From positions 1 to 36,457 of the forward strand of contig PHEW01000013.1 in assembly GCA_002841315.1 (NCBI GenBank): a stretch of DNA of 36,457 bases, given 5' to 3'. A program made the position numbers and the translations under genes. Below are positions 1 through 6,499 of this stretch, in pieces. The first letter of the stretch is position 1. The number at the start of each line of letters is the position of its first letter. The DNA is from Actinobacteria bacterium HGW-Actinobacteria-4. Lineage in GTDB: Bacteria; Actinomycetota; Actinomycetes; Actinomycetales; Demequinaceae. The notes under the pieces were generated by a model that worked only from the letters and a program-made list of their open reading frames with translations, did not search any database and had not been told where the DNA came from.

Positions 1-75
1 GGGCTGCGGGTGGCGGCGCACCGGACCGTGTGGGTGCCGCGGACGTCTCGGGTGGAGTTGGGGTTGGCGGCGTGA
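1..75 (+). CDS. possible 3' end of a gene cut by the window edge
   Basis: Reading frame 1 is open from the first base to a TGA at 73-75 and encodes 24 residues ending in LGLAA. The stretch is rich in Val, Arg and Ala, like other high-GC coding sequence here. It is too short to assign to any family, and an open frame of this length could occur by chance in GC-rich DNA. About 175 bases with no clear gene follow before the next start. Confidence 0.25.
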   Translation, partial: GLRVAAHRTVWVPRTSRVELGLAA

Positions 76-252
76 GTGAGTTGCCTAGGCATGACGTGGC
101 GTTGTCGATGGCGAGCCCCACCCGTCCATGGGGCACAACGGATTCATGATGAACCGTGTCGCCTGGTACTACGAAACCTTGACGCATATGGGACGCCCCA
201 ATAGGTTCGACATGAGCGCCGCAATGTTGTGGCCCGTATTGGCGAGGAACGC

Positions 253-603
253 ATGAGCGAAACTAGGCAGATCCAATTGCAGTATCCCGCCACATGCCGC
301 GCGTGTGGTGCGTCGCTTGCGATCGGGGTCCGGGCGGCCTGGGAGCCAACCGAGAGAACGGTCACGTGTCTCCAGTGCGAAGCGGGTACCCCCAGTCCGC
401 ACGCGCCGAGGATTTACGAGGCAAGAGGACCTACGCCGGCACGCCGATCGCGACGACGCGCTTCAGTGCCCCGCGATATCGTCAACCCATTGAAGGGAAT
501 TGCCCTCTTAGTGGTGATCTATTTCGCATTCAAGTTCGGGTGGCTCCAAGCAGTAGCCGAACTGTTCGTTTCGTACTTGACTTCGGGGCTCGGATCAGAC
601 TGA
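253..603 (+). CDS. small zinc-ribbon membrane protein, paralogue of the next gene's N-terminus
   Basis: This 116-residue protein has two CxxC pairs at C15/C18 and C39/C42, which should form a zinc ribbon. A basic linker follows, then one hydrophobic segment at about 79-101 (IALLVVIYFAF), and then a short tail. The first 45 residues align with the start of the neighbouring NERD protein, with identical cysteine spacing and the shared opening MS..RQI.L.Y. The nuclease-like domain is replaced here by a membrane anchor. I chose the ATG at 253 because it matches the neighbour's start; an upstream in-frame ATG at 229 would add eight residues that the neighbour lacks. The next gene starts 26 bp downstream, so the two probably form an operon. 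No function is known; a membrane-bound partner of the NERD protein is an inference. Confidence 0.75.
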   Translation: MSETRQIQLQYPATCRACGASLAIGVRAAWEPTERTVTCLQCEAGTPSPHAPRIYEARGPTPARRSRRRASVPRDIVNPLKGIALLVVIYFAFKFGWLQAVAELFVSYLTSGLGSD

Positions 604-629
604 TCTCAGTCGACGTGGACGAAGGTGCG

Positions 630-1466
630 ATGAGCGACGTAAGACAGATTCGATTGAGGTACCGCGGCACGTGCTGCGGGTGCGGCGCAGCGGTGGCCGC
701 CGGCACACAGGCGTTCTACGACGCGTCCCGGAAGGCGATCACATGCGTCACGTGCGCGGGTGCGGATCCCGCCGCGGCGGGCCCACAACCCACCGCGCCG
801 CCGGTGGCGGCACCCATCGACTACGGAACTGCTGGCGCGGCCGCTCGCAGGGAACACGAGCGCCGTGCCGCGAAGGACGAGGCGCGATTGCGGGACACTT
901 GGGGGCCATTGGGAGGGCTCGCCGTCGCCCTGTCCGGTGAGCGCCACAGCACAAAGAATTGGGAAACCGGGGCGGTCGGTGAAGAGCGACTCGGCTCAAG
1001 GCTCGACCGCCTGAGGGAGGAAGGGATCGCGGTCTTTCACGACCGCCGGATCCCTGGGAGTCGCGCCAACATCGACCACATCGTGATCACTTCCGGCGGG
1101 GTCCACGTGATCGATGCGAAGCGACACAAGGGGCGGCCCGCGTTGCACGTCTCCGGCGGGTTGTTCCGCCCGCGCACCGAGAAGCTCTTGGTGCGCGGAC
1201 GCGACCGCTCAGGAATGGTCGATCGTGTCCTCAGGCAAGTGGACGCAGTCACGTCATGCGTTGGCGATGTGTCGGTGACCGGCACCTTGTGCTTTGTCGA
1301 AGCTGACTGGCCGCTCTTTGGAGGCGACTTCACGACGCGCGGAGTGTGGGCAACGTGGCCCAGGCGACTTGCCAAGGAGCTGAAGGAAGAGCACGCGAGC
1401 ACCACGTACCCCATCAACGTCGAGCAAATCGCGTCGTTGATTGCAACCCGGTTCGAACCCGCCTGA
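630..1466 (+). CDS. zinc-ribbon plus NERD (nuclease-related) domain protein
   Basis: The 278-residue protein has an N-terminal zinc ribbon (C15/C18, C39/C42), a charged linker, and a NERD domain from about residue 110. The NERD hallmarks are visible: TGAVGEERL, then NIDHIVI with D149, then VIDAKRHKG with D162 and K164. This is the D...DxK pattern of the PD-(D/E)xK-like fold. NERD proteins are suspected nucleases or DNA-processing factors, but most are uncharacterised. The open frame extends upstream over the previous gene to about 294. I chose the ATG at 630 because its product begins like the upstream paralogue and the ribbon starts directly after it. The metal-binding acidic residues and the lysine appear intact. 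A role in foreign-DNA defence would fit the accessory context but is not shown. Confidence 0.85.
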   Translation: MSDVRQIRLRYRGTCCGCGAAVAAGTQAFYDASRKAITCVTCAGADPAAAGPQPTAPPVAAPIDYGTAGAAARREHERRAAKDEARLRDTWGPLGGLAVALSGERHSTKNWETGAVGEERLGSRLDRLREEGIAVFHDRRIPGSRANIDHIVITSGGVHVIDAKRHKGRPALHVSGGLFRPRTEKLLVRGRDRSGMVDRVLRQVDAVTSCVGDVSVTGTLCFVEADWPLFGGDFTTRGVWATWPRRLAKELKEEHASTTYPINVEQIASLIATRFEPA

Positions 1467-1550
1467 GCCTCGTCGCCGAACCAAACCGCAGCATAGGCCA
1501 TCTGACATACGCCTTACTCCGCGCACCACGGCAGGCTCTGGGGGCTGAGT

Positions 1551-1583
1551 TCAGGGCTGCGGTGTGAACGTGGTGCCGGGCAG
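1551..1583 (-). pseudogene. tail fragment of the Asp-box membrane-protein family
   Basis: On the minus strand this stretch reads GTTFTPQP followed by a stop. It aligns at about 27 of 31 bases with the last codons of the membrane gene at 2560-4050 (GPTFMPQP, stop). No reading frame for the rest of such a protein continues beyond about 1600. It looks like a leftover 3' end of another copy, now separated from the intact gene by the HigBA-like module. The match is short, so this could be a coincidence of similar 3' ends. Confidence 0.4.
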
Positions 1584-1660
1584 CGGCGACTACGAGGTCC
1601 GACCCGCCGGGTTTCGTGGATACTCAGGGGTGTGTCAGGGGCCAGCGAGAGAATTTGCCC

Positions 1661-2071
1661 ATGACTGGTTCATGGCGCATCGAGTACTCGGGTGACCGGT
1701 TCGAGCGCTTCCTGCGCAAGCTACCGGAGTATGAGCAGGCAGTCGCGGTGGCGGCGATCGAGCGCGTTCTCGCGGTGGAGGGTTTGGCGATCTGCGAGAG
1801 CGATTGGGGGAAGGCCCTAGGCAACGGACTCTACGAGTTCCGGGTCCGCAAGGCGTTGAGCGCTTTCGCTGGACCTGACGTGGGCGGCGATCGCAAGGCG
1901 AAACGGCCAGTGTTGCTGAGGATGTTCTGCACCTTCCACGGCGACCGCGTAGTCCTGCTCTTAGGTGGCTACGACAAGAAGCGCGACCCCAGCAAGAAGC
2001 GACAGGCGCGCGAGATCGATGCGGCCCGCAAGGAGCTCGCCCAATGGGAGAGAGCGGCGCGAGGCCATTGA
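1661..2071 (+). CDS. higB: HigB/RelE-type toxin (Gp49-like family)
   Basis: The 136-residue protein has the Gp49-like/HigB layout: an N-terminal helical pair, a core GNGLYEFRVR strand, a FHGDRVVLLLGGYDKK strand-turn and a basic KKRQAREIDAARKEL helix. Members of this RelE-fold family are ribosome-dependent mRNA interferases. The antitoxin gene follows 46 bp downstream, giving the toxin-first order typical of higBA. I chose the ATG at 1661 because the protein then starts directly before the first strand (WRIEYSG). An insert with Lys/Arg at about residues 68-80 (GPDVGGDRKAKRP) is longer than in usual members. The C-terminal coding bases recur exactly at 4068-4085. Confidence 0.8.
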   Translation: MTGSWRIEYSGDRFERFLRKLPEYEQAVAVAAIERVLAVEGLAICESDWGKALGNGLYEFRVRKALSAFAGPDVGGDRKAKRPVLLRMFCTFHGDRVVLLLGGYDKKRDPSKKRQAREIDAARKELAQWERAARGH

Positions 2072-2097
2072 CACTGCTATGTGTCTTGACACATAAT
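2068..2097 (+). promoter_or_regulatory. promoter and operator for the antitoxin gene
   Basis: A TTGACA box (2068-2073) overlaps the toxin stop codon and lies 18 bp from a CATAAT box (2092-2097). The spacer and -10 contain a perfect inverted repeat, TATGTGTC-TT-GACACATA (2078-2095). A repressor bound there would block RNA polymerase. The Xre-type antitoxin downstream is the obvious candidate binder. A consensus ribosome site (AAGGAGGTG) follows at 2102-2110. Confidence 0.65.
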
Positions 2098-2117
2098 GGC
2101 CAAGGAGGTGAACCGTC

Positions 2118-2438
2118 ATGGCGAAAGACTTCGAGGCATTGGCATCCGGGCTCAAGACGGAGTGGTCGGATGACACCAAGCGCGAATACGAAGAGTCCGT
2201 CGCGGCGTTCGACCGCGAGATTGAAGCTCGGCTCGCCGTCGGCGCGGCGCTTGCACTTGCGCGCGCGGACGCTGGCCTGAGTCAGGAAGCGCTTGCCCGG
2301 GCGTCAAGAGTTCAACAGGCCGAGATCAGCAGGATCGAACGCGGGCACGCCAACCCCACGCTCGACACCCTCGCGCGCCTCGCAGGCGCGATGGGACGCA
2401 CGGTATCCCTTGATGTGGTGAGTGAAGAACTAGCCTGA
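2118..2438 (+). CDS. higA: Xre-family HTH antitoxin
   Basis: The 106-residue protein has an N-terminal helical stretch with acidic patches (1-40) and a Cro/C1-type helix-turn-helix at about 45-98: ALALARADAGLSQEALARAS, then QQAEISRIERGHANPTLDTLARLAGAMG. The C-terminal region resembles HigA antitoxins. A strong AAGGAGGTG ribosome site sits 7 nt before the ATG. The gene has its own promoter and palindromic operator, so the antitoxin can be made separately from the toxin and probably represses this promoter. Its job is to neutralise the upstream HigB-like toxin. Confidence 0.85.
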   Translation: MAKDFEALASGLKTEWSDDTKREYEESVAAFDREIEARLAVGAALALARADAGLSQEALARASRVQQAEISRIERGHANPTLDTLARLAGAMGRTVSLDVVSEELA

Positions 2439-2559
2439 ACCCAGCATCGGCCGCCTACACGGTAGCTCCTCCAGCCACGTTGCTCAGCCGACTCGACCGC
2501 CGTGCCGCGCAGTAGCGATCCACTCGCGGGGGACAGTCACGCGCCGGCTCTGCGTGCGC

Positions 2560-4050
2560 TCAGGGTTGCGGCATGAACGTGGGGCCGGGCGACGGTGCCG
2601 CGCTCTCCACCACGCTCTCCACCGCCGGTCGCGCCGCCCATCGCGTGATTCCCGCAGCGAGCAGCACCGGCATTGCGCCTGCCATCAGCAGGAACACCAT
2701 GGCCCCCGCTAGCTCGCTGGGCCTCGGTGCTTCAACGGTGCCCACTATCTGGACCGCGTGAGCCAGAACCAACAGCCCTAGGCCGATCGTTCCCAGAACC
2801 ACCGCACCCCGCGCGTCGCCCGGCTGGGGCTCGCGCAGCCTTCCCAGCACCCACAATCCTCCGGCTATCGCCAGGATCGCCCCGGTCACCGACCACAGCC
2901 CCAGGGCTTCCACGGGCGGCTTTGGTGGCCACGGTTCGTCCGGCGGCAACTCCCTCACGCGATCCTCACTAAGCACGTAGATCTCGTCGCGATCCCACAG
3001 CCGGAAGTAGTTGTCGGTGGTCATGCGCGTCCAGGTGCCGTCAGCGCCCCGCACTGCGAGGTTGTCTAGGTAGTTCACGGCGTACACCTGGTAGTCCCCT
3101 CCCGATTCCCACACGGCCACGCTTCTGGTCACGAAGGTGCAATTGCTCGCGGAGGCCAAGAGAGACGCCTCGCACAGGCGCTGCCGCGACATCTCCGGAA
3201 CCTGCCACTCGGTCTCCCACGTGGCACCGCCGTCGTGAGAGACCTCGACTCCCACGGCGCCAGCCATGGGGCGGTAGCAGGTGGTGGGCTCCGACGGCAC
3301 GCAGGCCTCGTCGGTGTCCTTGGCGTCGAAGACCTCGCCCAAATGCGTGTGCGCGTAGCTCTCCGCATACCTGAAGTTGGTGCCATCGCGCGAGGTCAGA
3401 TACTCGCGATGGTCGGATTCGGAGTTGGAGGGGGAGTAGTGGTCGTCAAACATCAGCACGAATCTGCTGTCCACCACCGCGATGTCCGCCATCACGTACT
3501 CGGAATCCGAATACTTCGCCGTCGCCGCGGTCGCGACCACCGCGAAGGGCAGAACTACCAACGCCTGAGCGCGCCGCCGCGTGCCAGCTGATCGATGCCG
3601 TGTATGGCGAGCTACCCGGGTGGCTAGCGCCCAAGCCAGCCCCAGCATCGGCAGCGCGAGAAGGTCCGTGGGATCGCGCAGCACCACGCTCCCGGGCACC
3701 ACCAAACCCCACGCGGCTGATGCCGCGGCAGCACCTGTCGCCGTGGCCTTGACCCAGACAAAGCCAGCAAGACTCGCGCCGATGCTCGTGGCGGCCAGCG
3801 TGCGGAATCGCGCCTTGGGTAGGGCGGCGGCAAGAAGCACCGCGACCAGGGCGGGGAAGAAGACGAGCCCGGCGACGTCAGAGAGCTTGCCGGTCCACCA
3901 GGTGCCGTGAGCGCTCTTGAGCAGGTGGTCGTTGAGGACCAACACCACGATCGCGATCACCGACACCGGGTGCGCGAGCCACGCCAGGGACAGCCGGAGC
4001 GCGTTCCAGCGCGCGGTGTCCGGCGGGGCATGCGACGGTGCGATTGCCAT
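2560..4050 (-). CDS. Asp-box polytopic membrane protein, copy A (unrecognised family)
   Basis: This 496-residue protein is one of three paralogues here (others at 6492-8105 and 16197-17801). About six hydrophobic segments fill residues 20-180, including the family signature HPV..IAIVVLVLNDH and WWTGKLSD.AGL.FFPAL. An outer domain of about 210 residues follows, then three hydrophobic segments at about 400-480. The outer domain carries two Cys, CYRPMAGAVGV, then an Asp-box, SHDGGATW, at about 268-280. Asp-boxes occur in beta-propeller folds such as sialidases and photosystem assembly factors. I chose the ATG at 4050 because a TAGCGT -10 lies 7 nt upstream, as in the paralogues; a start at 4101 would run through this promoter. 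The function is unknown; sensing or binding outside the cell is an inference. Confidence 0.75.
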   Translation of the reverse strand: MAIAPSHAPPDTARWNALRLSLAWLAHPVSVIAIVVLVLNDHLLKSAHGTWWTGKLSDVAGLVFFPALVAVLLAAALPKARFRTLAATSIGASLAGFVWVKATATGAAAASAAWGLVVPGSVVLRDPTDLLALPMLGLAWALATRVARHTRHRSAGTRRRAQALVVLPFAVVATAATAKYSDSEYVMADIAVVDSRFVLMFDDHYSPSNSESDHREYLTSRDGTNFRYAESYAHTHLGEVFDAKDTDEACVPSEPTTCYRPMAGAVGVEVSHDGGATWETEWQVPEMSRQRLCEASLLASASNCTFVTRSVAVWESGGDYQVYAVNYLDNLAVRGADGTWTRMTTDNYFRLWDRDEIYVLSEDRVRELPPDEPWPPKPPVEALGLWSVTGAILAIAGGLWVLGRLREPQPGDARGAVVLGTIGLGLLVLAHAVQIVGTVEAPRPSELAGAMVFLLMAGAMPVLLAAGITRWAARPAVESVVESAAPSPGPTFMPQP

Positions 4051-4057
4051 AGTGGTG

Positions 4058-4063
4058 ACGCTA
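4058..4063 (-). promoter_or_regulatory. leaderless -10 element for membrane protein copy A
   Basis: TAGCGT on the minus strand ends 7 nt before the ATG at 4050, and no ribosome site is present. The spacing predicts transcription starting at or next to the start codon. Copies B and C have the same arrangement. Confidence 0.55.
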
Positions 4064-4067
4064 GCGG

Positions 4068-4085
4068 AATGGGAGAGAGCGGCGC
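4068..4085 (+). repeat. 18-bp exact copy of the HigB-like gene's 3' coding end
   Basis: AATGGGAGAGAGCGGCGC here is identical to 2043-2060 inside the toxin gene. In the matching frame this copy continues to a stop (EWERAAHRP, stop), much like the toxin's end (QWERAARGH, stop). It sits just upstream of the copy A promoter and may be a leftover of a second HigB tail. Confidence 0.45.
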
Positions 4086-4184
4086 ATCGGCCGTGACCCA
4101 ACCGAGATTGAGACGGTGGCTAATCGTTACCGGGCCTACTCCTCAGCTCACGTGCCCCACGCCAGGGGGCGAGGCCCCTTCAGC

Positions 4185-4706
4185 TCAGCCCATCTCCAGC
4201 TCTTCGCGGCGGGGGTCCTTAATCATGACGTAGATCTCCGCTCGCCCAATGTTCATGTGGTCAGTGCCTAGGTTGCCCGTGTCGCACCCGACAACGGCCA
4301 ACTGCGTCGCGTCCTGTTCGAGAATGCAGACGGTGTAGATGCCTGGATCGATGTCCGCATCGAACTGCCCAAGGGAGTCTCCGAGCGCAATAATCCCGAA
4401 CTCTTCGAGCGACTCCTCGGGCAGTACTACGTAGAGACTATGTAGGTTTGGGGGCTCGCCTGTGTCGGGCGGCAGTTTTCCGAGCATCGCCAAGTGGAAG
4501 CGGTCGTAGTCGTCGGGCGCGACAATCAAGACACCGTACTCGACCCACCCGATGTCCGGTCCTTGGGTTCCGCTCCAGTTCCAAAAAGACCCAAGTGTCG
4601 TTGGTTCAGGTGAGGGTGAAGGCTCCGGCGTGGGTGTGCACGCAGACAGCGCCATGGCGCACGCGGTTGTTGTCAGCGCGAGTAGTACTCGAACGCGAGC
4701 GCGCAC
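4185..4706 (-). CDS. lipoprotein of unknown function
   Basis: The 173-residue protein starts with GTG and has an AAGGAGG ribosome site. Its signal sequence ends in a lipobox, LSAC (C23), followed by a Pro/Ser-rich linker (TPTPEPSPSPEP). It should therefore be anchored on the outer face of the membrane. The mature domain, about 135 residues, is acidic, with two further cysteines (TVCILEQ and VGCDTGN) that could pair. I do not recognise a family. It lies upstream of copy A on the same strand, but 134 bp and a separate leaderless promoter divide them, so they are probably separate transcripts. Confidence 0.75.
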   Translation of the reverse strand: MRARVRVLLALTTTACAMALSACTPTPEPSPSPEPTTLGSFWNWSGTQGPDIGWVEYGVLIVAPDDYDRFHLAMLGKLPPDTGEPPNLHSLYVVLPEESLEEFGIIALGDSLGQFDADIDPGIYTVCILEQDATQLAVVGCDTGNLGTDHMNIGRAEIYVMIKDPRREELEMG

Positions 4707-4816
4707 GTTGCCTCCTTGGTGCGATGTGCCACCAATCTAAGCACAACAGCTCCGCGCTCGTGTGGGGGATCATGGCTCGCTAGTGCGTGCCTTGTGCCGG
4801 TCCAGGCCTCAGGAAC

Positions 4817-5335
4817 TCAGGCCGAAAGCGCCTTGCGGATGTCCTTCACCAGCAGCACCAAGTGCATGGGATCTGTGGGGCTTACCTCAAAGTCAGGAAC
4901 ATGGCGAAGGTAGAAGTCGCGCGCGTTGGCGTTCTCGCAGTGGACCAGAAGTGCCCGGCATCCGATCTGGTCAGCTACGGCGACGGTTCTGAACATCACG
5001 TCGCGCAGGAGCCCCGCGCCTACGCCTACGCCTTCATGGCGCTGATCGACTCCGAGCCGAGCGAGCAGAGCCACCGGCGCGGGATAGTTGCCAGCGCCGC
5101 GCCGCAGGCGGTCCGGCGCATCCGCCAAATCGAGGTGCGCCATGGTCCAAGCGAAGTAGCCCACAACATCGGGAGAACTGCGCGCCGTCACCACCAGCAC
5201 CCGTGTGTGGGATCCGGCCACCGACTGGCGCGCGTGGTCCCGCAGCCACGAGGCTTGCTCCGCAGAGCTGCACTCGAAAGCCTCGAGGTTGTGGTCCGGC
5301 CGCAGGTGCTGCGGAGTGATGTAGGCGCGCGCCAT
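4817..5335 (-). CDS. tacT: GNAT-family toxin (TacT-like)
   Basis: The 172-residue protein has the GNAT acetyltransferase fold. The acetyl-CoA loop is QRHEGVGVGAGLL (Q98 to about 110), preceded by the strand ALLARLGV, and the C-terminal region contains NARDFYLRHVPDFE with a likely catalytic-site Tyr142. TacT-type toxins acetylate the amino group of charged tRNAs and so stop translation. The gene lies 12 bp downstream of a DUF1778 antitoxin gene, which is the standard tacAT order. The length matches the family. The ATG at 5335 is the only start that fits this spacing. Confidence 0.85.
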   Translation of the reverse strand: MARAYITPQHLRPDHNLEAFECSSAEQASWLRDHARQSVAGSHTRVLVVTARSSPDVVGYFAWTMAHLDLADAPDRLRRGAGNYPAPVALLARLGVDQRHEGVGVGAGLLRDVMFRTVAVADQIGCRALLVHCENANARDFYLRHVPDFEVSPTDPMHLVLLVKDIRKALSA

Positions 5336-5347
5336 CAGCGCCCCCGA

Positions 5348-5647
5348 CTATCCGTCGACGAAGATGCTTGGTCGCGCAAGGAACTCGCGCAACGCAGGCA
5401 GATCCCGCGCGGGTCGTTCATTGATCTCATCCCACGCATCCGCCTGCTCTTGAGACAGTTCGAAGGCCGTGCGGTCCGCGAGGACCCTGAGCGCCGCAAT
5501 GCGCAGGTGCTCATTCGCGAATCCCGTGAGGTCCGTACCTGCGAGTTCCGCGGCGCGCGCGAAGAGTTCGCGGTCTTCGGCCGTTGTGCGGAACTCAAGG
5601 CGTTGGTCCCTTCTTCGGCTGGGTTGCTTGATCGTCTTGCCAGTCAT
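5348..5647 (-). CDS. tacA: DUF1778 antitoxin (TacA-like)
   Basis: The 99-residue protein has an N-terminal ribbon-helix-helix-like region (RLEFRTTAEDRELFARAAELAGTD, about 15-38) and a C-terminal toxin-wrapping tail (LSQEQADAWDEINERP, then ALREFLARPSIF). DUF1778 proteins neutralise GNAT toxins and repress their own promoter as a complex. I chose the ATG at 5647 (MTGKTI) because a GAAAGGG ribosome site precedes it and because the broken copy at 16112 starts with the same residues. Upstream lies a tandem 11-bp repeat that is a likely operator. Confidence 0.85.
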   Translation of the reverse strand: MTGKTIKQPSRRRDQRLEFRTTAEDRELFARAAELAGTDLTGFANEHLRIAALRVLADRTAFELSQEQADAWDEINERPARDLPALREFLARPSIFVDG

Positions 5648-5716
5648 CGTCGGTGCCCTTTCCAATAGCCTCGGAGTTCTGCCGTGACTATCCGACTTGT
5701 CTCCCCTCAAGGGGGG

Positions 5717-5738
5717 TGTACGGCCACTGTACGGCCAC
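5717..5738. promoter_or_regulatory. tandem 11-bp operator upstream of tacA
   Basis: TGTACGGCCAC is repeated head to tail with no spacer, so the sites are about one helical turn apart. This suits side-by-side binding of ribbon-helix-helix dimers. One unit (TGTACGGCCA) is conserved upstream of the broken tacA copy at 16112. Binding by the TacA-TacT complex is an inference. Confidence 0.5.
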
Positions 5739-5818
5739 CGCGAGGACTAAGTCAAGACTGTGGGTTCTGTCTGCGCGTTTCTGGCAAACCATTCAAACGA
5801 CGTGTCCGGGCGGTCCGC

Positions 5819-5824
5819 TAGGTT
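5819..5824 (+). promoter_or_regulatory. leaderless -10 element for the exported protein gene
   Basis: TAGGTT ends 6 nt before the ATG at 5831 and there is no ribosome site. This predicts a leaderless transcript. Confidence 0.5.
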
Positions 5825-5830
5825 GTCGCT

Positions 5831-6499
5831 ATGAGACGGAGCCTCCGAATGCTTGGGACGGCCGGCGTCGTCCTCCTGACGCTCACACTCAGCGGGGGAG
5901 ACAGCGGGAACGCTGGTTCGCTTGCGAGGATCGATGCGTCGGTCTTCACGCCACTTGGTCCTGATGAGTCCGACATGCGGGCCCTACTTGGCGAGCTGTC
6001 TGGGATCGAGTTGACTCTCGACGGGAAGGAAGTCGCGGTCGAGGTGCCCGCAGCAGCAATGTGCGATCAACCCGAATGCGCAATCTATGCCGCGGCGAGC
6101 TTTGTCACCTATCAAGACGATGTGCTTGCAGGGCGCCTCATCCCGCAGTGGCAGGCACTTTTCGATCCGCAGTGTTACTTCTGCGAAGACACACTCGTTG
6201 TCAGCAGGGCAATCGAGATGGACGGTGTCGTGGCGACTGGCGCATTGCTGACCGTTGTCGATGCTCCGGTGGTGTTCACCGAGGACTTCATCGCCGATCT
6301 GTTTCCCTTTGACCGCCTGGTCGTTGAAGAGGACTCGGACGAGCCGGTACTTCTTTCGATGATTGTGCGCCAGAGCGAGGCGAGCTACACGTTTGAGGAC
6401 GGCACGACTCAGGAGGTCGAAGAGGTGGTCGTTACGTTGCTCATGGCGTTGCAGTGGGACGGAGCATATTGGAAGGTGCTCACGGTAGCCATCACTTAG
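5831..6499 (+). CDS. exported protein of unknown function
   Basis: The 222-residue protein begins with a basic start and a hydrophobic stretch (LGTAGVVLLTLTLSGG). This looks like a signal sequence, but no cysteine stands where a lipobox would place one. The mature part is acidic and beta-rich, with two cysteine pairs (MCDQPEC and QCYFCED) that could form disulfides outside the cell. The last part (VVTLLMALQWDGAYWKVLTV) resembles the end strands of small NTF2-like domains, but this is weak. The start follows the leaderless promoter at 5819. The gene converges with copy B and overlaps its end by 8 bp. I do not recognise the family. Confidence 0.7.
   Translation: MRRSLRMLGTAGVVLLTLTLSGGDSGNAGSLARIDASVFTPLGPDESDMRALLGELSGIELTLDGKEVAVEVPAAAMCDQPECAIYAAASFVTYQDDVLAGRLIPQWQALFDPQCYFCEDTLVVSRAIEMDGVVATGALLTVVDAPVVFTEDFIADLFPFDRLVVEEDSDEPVLLSMIVRQSEASYTFEDGTTQEVEEVVVTLLMALQWDGAYWKVLTVAIT

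Noticed and set aside
294..629. Upstream extension of the NERD protein frame
   Set aside because: It overlaps the first zinc-ribbon gene, and the ATG at 630 matches the paralogue's start exactly.
1449..1466. GGTTCGAACCC, which looks like a tRNA T-loop
   Set aside because: It lies in the end of the NERD coding sequence and no tRNA arms fold around it.
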